Both the position numbers and the translations under genes were made by a program. The notes under the pieces are model-generated. The model had not been told where the DNA came from. It worked only from the letters and a program-made list of their open reading frames with translations, and searched no databases. Shown piece by piece: positions 1 to 7,180 of a stretch of DNA of 23,482 nt (position 1 is its first letter; the number at the start of each line of letters is the position of its first letter). Source of the DNA: Perkinsus olseni (lineage: Eukaryota > Perkinsozoa > Perkinsida); assembly GCA_013115125.1 (NCBI GenBank), contig JABANN010000520.1, positions 1 through 23,482 on the forward strand. The letters are read 5' to 3'.

Positions 1-235
1 AACAGATCGTGCGATCGATAGGAAGACAACAGCTATCATCAGATCTTGCGCACTTCAGCATCTTTCCATAACAGCCATCATGCGGCGGAGCGCCAGGTTT
101 CGCGCTCGTCCGGGGTGAGCGAGATACAAATCGATTGCTTTGGCGTTCGCCAATGCTTCGACCAATTACAGATTAGCAAAATCATAGGAAGGCGCATCAC
201 CGCATCATCATCACTTTTGTCATTGGTAATTCCCC
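1..235. other. Upstream flank of the first gene, no gene seen
   Basis: Short open frames on both strands here have no family resemblance and look like chance. The stretch would hold the 5' region of the gene starting at 236. I see no clear promoter motif; if the organism trans-splices a leader, the acceptor AG should lie in the last hundred bases. Confidence 0.4.
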
Positions 236-3200
236 ATGGAATGCGGCGTCCGACTACTCCTGCTATTTTACTTTCTGACACCTCTAGCGATCGGAGACCT
301 CATCAAAGTGGATGCCACCAGTGATGCCCCGTTACTCGAGCTGCCACCCTTTGGACTCGGCCCCAGGGGACGTATCATAGCCGATCTGATAGTTGGTAGT
401 GGGGGTGGGGGGGTGCTCGGATATGAATTCTACGTTTTGGTGAAATTCTGGTATTAAGGTTTTTGGAAAATTACGACGGTTGGTTGTGAGTTAGTGTGTA
501 AGACTTATTTTATTCGTCATTCCCGAAACATCGTCTTCTTCCAAATTCTTCGCTCGGGCTCAGATTTCTGGTTTGATATCGTTCGTTGATTTTCTTCATT
601 TATTTACGTAATTCTTAATAGCTAACCGTTGGTTCGGCTTGGGCGCATTTGAGAATATGTCTTCAGCCTAGCCATCGCGGTTGTTTCTCTTTTCTCTATG
701 CCCTCTCAAAATCTCACTGTTAGTGCCCGAGATTCATTAATCTTGGGAAACCAGCCGGCATGGTCAAAAGCTGTGTGGTTACTGCGGCACTACGGTCCTT
801 TTTCGCGCTTCTCAATAGAACATTTTCACCAACTTCTCTGTCTGTTCGACCGTCAAAAGCTCTTGTTGAGATCGGGATGAATCGTCACTGCCTAGCGTAT
901 CTTAACTTCACCCTCAGCATTCTCAGGAAGGGGACACGAGGAAGAGTTTCCGACGTACCATCAGAAAAAAATTCTTTAATGATGGACGCTGTCAGCTTTC
1001 TTATTTTTGTTTTTCGGTATGCGGCATTTCCGATGTGAGAACTTTTTCGAAACTGTTTCGTCTCATTTCAAGTTTTGTTCCATTTTTACAACCCTTCGTT
1101 GGCGAAAAAGTAGGAGGAATTTTCTTTCAATATTTTCTGCTTTTTCAGCTGTATTTTCATTTTCGCACAATTTCTCAGCATGCGTGCATCGGTTGGCATT
1201 TTGGAGGTATCTTTCGCCTTCGCCATTTGCAAGCTCGACATGTGATAGCATCTTTCAATTTTGATGTATGAATGCCTGTGACAGTACATATGGAGAATAC
1301 TCAAAAAAATTAATATTAAAAAATTGAAATTTTCATTCACTAAATGTAACAGGTATTGAAGGAATCTTTGCGTATCTTAGGTTGACCCTTGCCTCAGGTA
1401 ATAAAACCTCCCCTTCGCCGGGTCGGTGGGTGCTGGTCCTCTCGTTGGAGCAATTCGAGCTGTGGGCCCAGTCGATTAAGAAGGAGGAGTTGATGCCCGG
1501 CGCGAGAGGCGTAATCAATACCAATCGTCCGTCGATTTATAGGGAGGTAAAGGTCGTGGGTTCGATCCCGGCGTGCGGCATTTATGGTAACTTTTTAGGA
1601 GTTTTGTTGTCCAGGGGAGCGCATTCATTTTGATATCTCGGTGCGAGCTGACAGGCCTGACAAGTATGTAATGGGCGGACGATTATGCGTGGGTGAAAAA
1701 CTCCGCAATCTCAAAATCCGTGTGGGATCATGGTGACCTCAAGATTCTCGTTTTTGCGAATTACCGGCTCTTTCGGGAAAACGTCACGCGCCACGAAATT
1801 ATAGAGGTATATTATAATTGCTCAAAGGAAATCCGGAGTCTTAAAATTCGTGTGAACCCAGGGTGGCCGATAGGATTGTCGTTTTCGCGAATGAAAATGT
1901 CACGCGCCACGAAATTATGCAGGTATATTATGTTTATTGCGAACCCTCAACAGCCAGGCAACTCATCATCGTCGCGTTTGGTTCGGCCGATCATCGGAGG
2001 GTCTTCGCGTGAGGATGAACCTTCCGCGGAGCAGATAGGATTTATGGAGTCCCCGTTGCTGGTGGATACACCTCCTATGAGTCCGGAGGCCTATCTTAGA
2101 GGAGATGAAGATGAAGGTAGTAGGGTGTTGGGCTGTCATACGGAAGGTCTTGGGTTCAATTCCGCCGACGGTTGTTTTCTCTTTTAATTATTTTGCTTTT
2201 GATGCCGATGAACGATGAAATCGCAGATGAATATCGGAGCAGTTGATGATTCCTGAATCGCCTGCCAGAGCAAATTGAGCCCTTCGAAGCTCGAGCTCAC
2301 AAAATTTGGAAAAATAATAATACCCGCTCAGGCAGCATAGATGGTATCAATATGTATTGCTCCGCGTTGATCTCGGTATCGTCGAGATACGGATCATCAG
2401 TCGTGTATCGTGATCATGAATGTTGCTCGTTAGCGATAGCAGATGTCCTCAGAATTAATAATCGTTTTGTGTATCGGCCAAGCCGAAACTACTGTAGACT
2501 ATGAACGCCGGCCTGTCTCCAATGGGCTGTGCTGGTCGAGGGCTGACGACCAACCGACAAAGATTCGTCAGTATTCTCACAATTCTGATGTTATTACTAT
2601 CCACAGATCTACTTGATAGTTTTCCTTTTCTATTTAATAGTTACCAGTGTGCGTTTTTTCATGTTCTCGCCAGGTTGATCGAGGAAAACTATTTCTGTTT
2701 TTTTCTTTTGGAATATTTCTGTCGAAAATGAAAAAATCCTTGGGCACCTGGAGTTATACTCGCCTTAGTGCTGCTGATGTGATATCGAATTATCAGTATC
2801 ATTATCGCACCAAAAATACTCCGGTTCGAATAGGAAGTTGTTGTTGGTGCATCACATGATGTAAGATACTCTCAGTGAGGGCCAGTGTATATCTGCCTGT
2901 CGTATCTTTCCCGTATCTTACTGGCTTCAACCTTAGATACGCTGAACAGCAGCGGCCAATTCGACCAACCGAGGCTGCAGGTAGTCGGCAGCGTTCGGTT
3001 CGAGCAAGCAGATGGACGCCAACTGGAGTAGGGTGGGGGAGTAGCGCGCGCCCCGGTGATCGATTTGGATATTTATTAGTTACCAGCTGTTGCCGTTGGC
3101 AACGTGTGTGTTGGGCTTGGCGACTGCAGTGATAGCGTCGGCTGTGTTGTATTATGGACTCATGGCTAGTGCTTGGCGGAGGTAGTATCTTAGGTTGAAC

Positions 3201-4700
3201 CGTGCAAGATACGGAATAGGTCAAGGTGATTACATTTTTTCCAGATACTATACACTGCTGCATGTCTTCCACTTGTCGGTGCTTCTGTGGATGTCTCTCT
3301 ACTTCAGCTTATGGTGAGTTCTCTGGGGCGATCATTCTGCAAATCCGAGACGTTTTTACCCGGGGAAAACCGGTGATGATTTCATCACGGTATTTTCTTG
3401 ACGGATATGATATCGAACACGCAGGATAACAGCCATACTGTATCTTAGCCACTGGGCGAAAGCGGAGCGATAATTTCGTGGCGCAGCGGTCATTAGCGGA
3501 GCGAAGTTCTCTCAGGTACCGGTCCTTGAAGGAACAAGATGCCACCGGCGATCCAAACACGTTGACGGCGAGGTGGCTGCCTCAACTCGCACAGAAGATA
3601 TATGATATTCTTGAGTTGATGATGTACGGCAGTGGACAGGCGCAGGTTCGATTCCCAGGGGCGGCATTTTTCAGGTATTTATTGACGGCACTGGGATGGC
3701 AGAGCTCGAGGCCGAGATTGAACAGGACAGAAATTAGATTCGCTGGAGTTATATCAACTGTATCGATGTAAGTTGAATCTTAGCTCGATGCTTGCAAGAT
3801 ACAAAAAGGGTTGGCTCTCAGGTATCTTGGATTTTTCGAAATTACTTGTACGTCTGAGCAAGTGTGTGCTGGCTACCGACTGTCCCGTCTCATCCTCCAT
3901 TCACTCGCCTACCTCTGCATTATCGTGGCAGTCAACTTCCACCTCGCAGTCATCAACAACCAGGTCGGTGTGCAAGTGCAAGAGCGCGCGCCCTCATGAT
4001 CGATATTCAGATTCGGGAGGCTGGTATTAGTCTGGACACCGGAAGAATGTATCAGCGATTTTATGCGTACTCGTACTTTAGAGTTGCCTTCCTGCTGTTC
4101 ATCGTAAGTAGTCGTTCTTGATATTCCCGCGCGCCACAAAATTGCCTTTCTCCTCCTCAGATTCAACCGACGGTTATGTTGTTCATTCAAATGTCGGTGT
4201 TCAGCTGGTATGAGGAGTGGGCCGTCACGCTGATTTATTGGCTCATAAAATGGCTGCTGTTGTTGGCAGTAGCGTGGAGCTTCAGACCAAGACCGAGTAG
4301 GAAAAGACATTTTCGGGCGCGCGCTTTTTGCACAAGGAATGTTGAAATTTTCGTTTGTGGTTGTGGTTTTTTCCCTACGGGACGAGGAAGGAAACTTGAA
4401 GGAGTCTTGATACAAGAAATTTCTGGGCGTGCGCTTTTTACATAGAAAATGAAATATTTTTACGGACGATTTCAACGTGTGAAGGGTTCTTGAAACTGGG
4501 TAGAGGCGACAGTCTATTGACCACGCGGGATGTTGGTGGCGGTTTTTTCTGGGTTCGAATCTGGTATGATTTTGTGGCGCGCGACTTTTTCAGAGAATCT
4601 GAAGTTGTTTAATATTGCGGTTGCGGACCAGCGGGCTGAGTTTGAGGATAATGATGAAGGGCAGCAGCAGCGTGGCCGAGGGGAGGGTGGTAGGATTTGA
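236..4700 (+). CDS. GOST-family seven-transmembrane Golgi protein (GPR107/108, TMEM87-like)
   Basis: Eleven exons in consistent phase: 236-395, 1398-1546, 1807-2124, 3087-3181, 3245-3313, 3516-3623, 3675-3767, 3822-3963, 4011-4103, 4161-4296, 4594-4700, about 489 residues, normal for the family. Residues 1-20 (MECGVRLLLLFYFLTPLAIG) form a signal peptide. A lumenal domain follows (LLELPPFGLGPRGRI, then RWVLVLSLEQFELW and VYYNCSKEI). Seven membrane segments lie near residues 210-236, 242-263, 283-307, 315-340, 352-372, 390-415 and 427-447. The family marks are the LPL motif before TM1, the MYQRFYAYSYFR stretch before TM6 and SFRPRPKN after TM7, then a short acidic/Gly-Arg tail. Family members sit in Golgi and endosome membranes and affect trafficking; the role here is inferred. 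Exons 4-11 are firm. The ends of exon 3 are least certain, because a diverged tandem duplication lies across its start. The large intron 2125-3086 rests on phase alone. Confidence 0.8.
396..1397 (+). other. First intron of the GOST-family gene (about 1 kb)
   Basis: Begins GTAGTGGGGG and ends in a pyrimidine-poor CTCAG. It joins exon 1 (phase 1) to exon 2 so that the protein reads IADLIVGNKTS. It holds GTATCTT at 897, 1207 and 1372. The last copy starts 26 bases before the 3' splice site and reads GTATCTTAGGTTGACCC. Open frames inside it (for example 698-1038) show no family resemblance, so a missed small exon cannot be excluded. Confidence 0.5.
1559..1569 (+). repeat. tRNA T-arm-like (B box) sequence in intron 2 of the GOST gene
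   Basis: GGTTCGATCCC lies 12 bases inside the 5' splice site (intron starts 1547), followed by a GC-rich stretch and GGCATTT. It matches the tRNA T-loop consensus, but there is no cloverleaf around it. Confidence 0.6.
1695..1930 (+). repeat. Diverged tandem duplication across the start of exon 3
   Basis: Copy 1 (about 1695-1815) and copy 2 (about 1825-1931) share CTCAAAATCCGTGTG-like, TCGTTTTTGCGAAT-like and GTCACGCGCCACGAAATTAT blocks, and both end in AGGTATATTAT. Copy 1 carries about 16 extra bases in the middle. Both copies contain the dispersed CGCGCCACGAAATT word just before the AG/GT. The first AGGT is taken as the 3' splice site of intron 2. The frame stays open from 1672 to 2187, so part or all of copy 2 may be translated. 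Confidence 0.75.
2116..2175 (+). repeat. Decayed 3' part of a tRNA (Asp-like) at an intron start
   Basis: From the D-loop-like GGTAG at 2116-2120, through an anticodon-loop-like CTGTCAT around 2133-2139, to GGTTCAATTCC at 2153-2163, the order and spacing follow a tRNA lacking its first third. GTC would be an Asp anticodon and GGTTCAATTCC is usual in Asp tRNAs. The stems pair poorly, so it is not a working tRNA. It lies over the donor region of intron 3 of the GOST gene. Confidence 0.45.
2125..3086 (+). other. Third intron of the GOST gene (about 960 nt)
   Basis: Placed by phase: exon 3 can end at 2124 (phase 0) and exon 4 opens at 3087 with LLPLATCVLG, the start of TM1. It contains the tRNA-like relic at its 5' end, GTATCTT words at 2863 (reverse), 2902 and 2913, and one full 28-nt palindromic element at 2913-2940. 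The minus-strand open frame across 2802-3272 overlaps exon 4 and looks like a shadow. A small extra exon inside cannot be ruled out. Confidence 0.45.
2913..2940 (-). repeat. 28-nt palindromic element, full copy
   Basis: Arms GTATCTT (2913-2919) and TAGATAC (2934-2940) enclose a 14-nt centre ending TTCAACCT. It has the same length and core as the copies at 3185-3212 and 6101-6128. It lies in intron 3 of the GOST gene. Confidence 0.75.
3185..3212 (+). repeat. 28-nt palindromic element making up most of a 63-nt intron
   Basis: Perfect 7-bp arms GTATCTT and AAGATAC with centre AGGTTGAACCGTGC. The host intron is 3182-3244, so the element begins three bases after the exon edge and its first arm abuts the donor (GTA then GTATCTT). 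Flanking exons carry TM1 and TM2 in matching phase, which fixes the intron well. Confidence 0.85.
3314..3515 (+). other. 202-nt intron between TM2 and TM3 exons holding several short motifs
   Basis: Donor GTGAGT; phase 2 on both sides gives SLWYRSLK across the join. It holds GTATCTTAG at 3440, GCGGAGCGATAATTTCGTGGCGC around 3459-3484 in two adjoining words, and GCGGAGCGAAG next to the acceptor (about 3496-3506). Three of the dispersed motif families are thus packed into its 3' half. Confidence 0.75.
3645..3655 (+). repeat. tRNA T-arm-like sequence in a 51-nt intron
   Basis: GGTTCGATTCC lies in intron 3624-3674, with GGGGCGGCA and a short T-run plus CAG after it. The intron is so short that the T-arm-like part and the splice sites are nearly all of it. 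The phase 2 join restores LELMMYLLTALGW, so the intron limits are firm. Confidence 0.75.
3775..3802 (+). repeat. 28-nt palindromic element inside a 54-nt intron
   Basis: Arms GAATCTT and AAGATAC are 14 nt apart, with centre AGCTCGATGCTTGC. The host intron is 3768-3821 (GTAAGT to CTCAG). The downstream exon itself begins GTATCTTGG, so a further GTATCTT sits exactly on the 3' splice junction. Confidence 0.8.
4129..4143 (-). repeat. Copy of the CGCGCCACGAAATT word in an intron
   Basis: GCGCGCCACAAAATT, one base off the usual word, lies in intron 4104-4160 between the firm exons for TM6, 17 bases before the acceptor. Confidence 0.6.
4297..4593 (+). other. Last intron of the GOST gene, with internal repeats
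   Basis: Joins AWSFRPRP to KNLKLFN. It contains three related blocks: GGGCGCGCGCTTTTTG (about 4315), GGGCGTGCGCTTTTTAC (about 4427) and TTTTGTGGCGCGCGAC (4569-4584, next to the acceptor). These are versions of the dispersed AATTTCGTGGCGCGCGA word. GGTTCGAATCT at 4552-4562 is T-arm-like. Confidence 0.65.
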
Positions 4701-4873
4701 GGGAAATTTGGTATGTTATATTTTTTTGGCAGGTCAAATTTCAACGGCTCGGCTGTGAACGTATCATTAGAGTGTATCTTTTCTTTTGTGAATGACCAGA
4801 GTCGACTTGAAGATACTTTAGTGTGTTATTGGCTGTTGGTGAACAGGTTTGCATTTTTATGGTATTGTTGTAA
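4701..4873. other. Short intergenic gap between GOST and phosphatase genes
   Basis: Only 173 bases separate the stop codon at 4698-4700 from the next ATG. GTATCTT at 4774-4780 and AAGATAC at 4810-4816 form an inverted pair 43 nt from end to end. No polyadenylation signal or promoter is clear. If the organism trans-splices, the AG of AACAGG before 4850 is a possible leader acceptor. Confidence 0.4.
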
Positions 4874-6283
4874 ATGGCGGTAGCGGTCGGGTCAACTTCG
4901 ACGATCGGCGCCGCCTTCCTTCGGGGCGTGGGTTCAACAGCGATGGGTGACGAGTGCCAGGATGTAATAAGAGGCGAAGCGAAGCGATTTTTTATTAGTT
5001 TTTTTCAGGGTCCATTTTATAACGTTGATGCTCGTACGCGGAAGGCTATGCAGAGGAGCTTGTCCGTGCTGCAGATGGTGCGGGCTGACAACAGTGAGCT
5101 TCGCTCCGCTGAGATTTTTCGAATAGTTTGGGTTGCATCAGGTCTGCATAGAGTTGCTGATCGGCTGTATTTGAGCTCAGTAAGCGGAGCGATAAATTTG
5201 AACGAATTGAGGCGACACAAAATAACGCACATATTGTGTGTGGCGAGTGGCATAAGGTATTATTGGTGTGATGGATGGGAGCTGTGCCGGCATGGCAGAG
5301 GACCATGGTTCTATCCCGGTAGATTGTATTTTTCAGACCGCTGTACCCGGATTGTTTTACGTACAAGTGCGCCGATATTCTGGACGCTGAGAGCGAGAGT
5401 CTCCTCGATGTAAGAAACGAATTTTACTACGAAATTTAGATGAATTTTTTCCTACCAAATTTTTTGTTTAGATACTCCCGAGTTGCCTGTCGTGGATGAT
5501 ATCTGCGCAGCGCGAAGATTCTAGGAACACGATACTCGTGCATTGTTTTGCCGGAAGGTAGTAGAAAAACTACTTTGTTGGTGGGTATCTTTCCGCAATG
5601 TCTTTGCAATTTGCGCAGCGCGAAGATTCCGACTGTTCATTAACAGTATCAGTTAGTAAATTGATACTGCTCATGTCACCGTGGCAAGATTCGAAAAAAA
5701 AGATTCCATCTCACTTTCGAGGTCAGGTCGAGGTCGGTCGGAGTTCTTCTCGCCTACTTCGTTTTGGTGATGAGGATTCCCTTCAGGCTGGCATTCGCAC
5801 ATGTAAGATTGGTGAAATCGATCACGTGATCGATTTGGATTCTTGGTCTCAGCTACGCCGGATGCGACCAGAGTGCAGTCCGAATAATGGTTTTATGCAG
5901 CAGTTGGCGGCCTTCGAGAAAGAAGTGTTAAAAAATTCCGGGCCGATTTCGGTAATAGAAAGTGGAAAGATGCGCCCGCACCGCGAAGGTTTTGGGTCAG
6001 GTATCCCGGCCCTCCGCCATATTTGCGGTGGAGAACCTTGAGGAGAAATTGGAACTAGTCGTGATGGCAGCAAAGGAACGTTTAAGTGGGTACCTGTTTT
6101 GCATCTTGCCTGGATCAACCTAAGATGCTTTTCATGGGGTTACGAGAATCTAACTACTCTGTATTGTCCCTGCATCAACCTAAGATACTCTGTTTCAGGA
6201 GTGATGGACGCGGAATTGCTCGCGTCCCCGCAGCCACTGCCCACGTATTTTGGGAAGGCGTCACAGAGAGAGGTAAAAGGGAA
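4874..6283 (+). CDS. Dual-specificity protein phosphatase (3' end unresolved)
   Basis: Exons in consistent phase: 4874-4963, 5009-5093, 5142-5256, 5337-5409, 5472-5557, 5727-5802, 5853-5951, 6001-6089. The product is a small Cys-dependent phosphatase that removes phosphate from Tyr and Ser/Thr. It shows the DSP fold in order: LYLSSVSGAINLNEL and THILCVASGI (residues about 66-95), the YKCADILDAES stretch with the likely general acid Asp, the active-site loop HCFAGRSRS near residues 144-152 (Cys and Arg both present), then LRRMRPECSPNNGFMQQL, the usual DSP helix. The loop is split by an intron after HCFAG, and the downstream exon restores RSRS in phase, which is strong support. Introns at 4964-5008 and 5094-5141 are multiples of three without stops, so retention would stay in frame. 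After 6089 a further exon (about 6199-6283) is likely, but two reading frames are possible there and the stop was not fixed. Substrate unknown. Confidence 0.8.
5094..5141 (+). other. 48-nt intron starting with a copy of the GCGGAGCGAAG motif
   Basis: Donor GTGAGC runs straight into TTCGCTCCGCT, the reverse complement of AGCGGAGCGAA. Phase 1 on both sides joins RADNS to LHRVADRLYLSS. The intron has no stop and is a multiple of three. Confidence 0.6.
5307..5317 (+). repeat. T-arm-like sequence in a phosphatase intron
   Basis: GGTTCTATCCC lies in intron 5257-5336. The same variant occurs in reverse at 13653-13663 and 15345-15355. Confidence 0.5.
5504..5629 (+). repeat. Exact 18-nt direct repeat, one copy in an exon and one in the next intron
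   Basis: TGCGCAGCGCGAAGATTC is found at 5504-5521 (coding, read SAQREDS just before the active-site loop) and again at 5612-5629 in the following intron, 108 nt later. It resembles the GCGGAGCGAAG family. Confidence 0.85.
5815..5836. repeat. 22-nt perfect palindrome within a 50-nt intron
   Basis: AAATCGATCAC followed by its exact reverse complement, centred on CACGTG, inside phosphatase intron 5803-5852. A related word (GGTGAAATCGATCA) recurs near 19435. Confidence 0.8.
6101..6128 (-). repeat. 28-nt palindromic element with matching changes in both arms
   Basis: Arms GCATCTT (6101-6107) and AAGATGC (6122-6128). Compared with GTATCTT/AAGATAC both arms carry the complementary change, so pairing is kept. 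The centre ends ATCAACCT as in other copies. It probably lies in the intron after 6089. Confidence 0.85.
6161..6188 (-). repeat. 28-nt palindromic element
   Basis: GTATTGT and AAGATAC arms are 14 nt apart, with centre ending GCATCAACCT. It lies 32 nt after the preceding copy and just before a CAG acceptor at 6198. Confidence 0.75.
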
Positions 6284-6435
6284 GATTCGATTCGACAATT
6301 CTTAGCGGAGCGAAGTTTTTTTTCGGGCTCCAAAAATAGATCTCATTGTGTTGGGCTAATTGAATTGGTTTTTTTCTGTTGAGACCTACCAGCGGAGAAT
6401 CCTTCACGCTGCGGGGTCTCTTGGTAACCTTTTCT

Positions 6436-6594
6436 GTCGCTGGCGTGGGTCAACCTAAGATACCAGATGCGTTTTTATGTCAGGGCGTGAGCGGTGAGGT
6501 TTTTGGATACCCCAGGGACTATGTAATGAGCTCATTGTTTTTCCGAGGTAAGCGTTTATATATGAAGTATCTTAGGTTGAACCTAGGAAGTCAT
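6436..6594. repeat. Two half-decayed copies of the 28-nt element, opposite orientation
   Basis: 6436-6463 ends GGTCAACCTAAGATAC on the plus strand; 6567-6594 begins GTATCTTAGGTTGAACC. In each the outer arm is degraded while one arm and the core are intact. Confidence 0.6.
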
Positions 6595-7180
6595 GGAGGT
6601 CGGAGATACGCCTGGTTGGTATGTATATGATGACCCTTATTAAAAGCGCTGCAGTGGGCGGCGGGTTGGCAGTTTTAACGGTCGTAGCGGAAGGACACCG
6701 GTGAAGATTTTTTTGAGCGGAGCGAAGCGTGGAAGGTTTGGCTATACTTATTCTTCTCGAGCGTATCTTTGGCGAGGTTGATCTACACGTGTGAGGTCAC
6801 AATCCATTTTGTCCCTCACCACCTCCACCACCATCAGTGTTGTTGATGATCAGCTTGTTATTCGATGCAACTGTTGGGTTAGAAACCTAATCTAATGAAG
6901 TGGGTTGTGGTAGGAGTTACGGAATTTACGGTATGTAAAAAATTAATTAATTTCTGTCAACCGTGAATCCAATTTAGTATAGGTGACGTCACTAGGGGTG
7001 GGCGCCACTTAACTAATCTAACGATTCCGTTTCCGCTGAGCCGGACTCTGATTTTCCGTGTCGACCCGGGAAGCGAAAAGTGTCGACCCGCGCAAGATAA
7101 CACTGCTAGGTCGTATCAGATATTTAATGAGGGTGGAGTAGCTGTTACCCCTTCAGAGTACTTCTTTTTCTCCACACCGG

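Larger units (their letters stand above)
6090..7180. other. Unresolved 3' end of the phosphatase gene and intergenic region
   Basis: The first 500 bases hold four copies of the 28-nt element (6101, 6161, about 6436, 6567) and a likely exon at about 6199-6283. Frames stay open in 6379-6630, but no domain is visible. 6640-7180 has a GCGGAGCGAAG word at about 6716, GTATCTT at 6763, a short direct repeat of GTGTCGACCCG (about 7060 and 7080) and TAATCTAA words, then the start of the next gene. The CAG near 7157 after a pyrimidine tract could take a spliced leader. I see no other gene. Confidence 0.4.

Noticed and set aside
2802-3272. 156-codon minus-strand frame
   Set aside because: It overlaps the TM1 and TM2 exons of the GOST gene in antisense and has no family resemblance.
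5598-6041. 147-codon plus-strand frame read as one protein
   Set aside because: It runs through two introns of the phosphatase. Only 5853-5951 is read in the true frame; the RSRS exon uses another frame.
2913-6594. CRISPR-like array of 28-nt repeats
   Set aside because: Copies are diverged, in both orientations and irregularly spaced in spliced eukaryotic genes.
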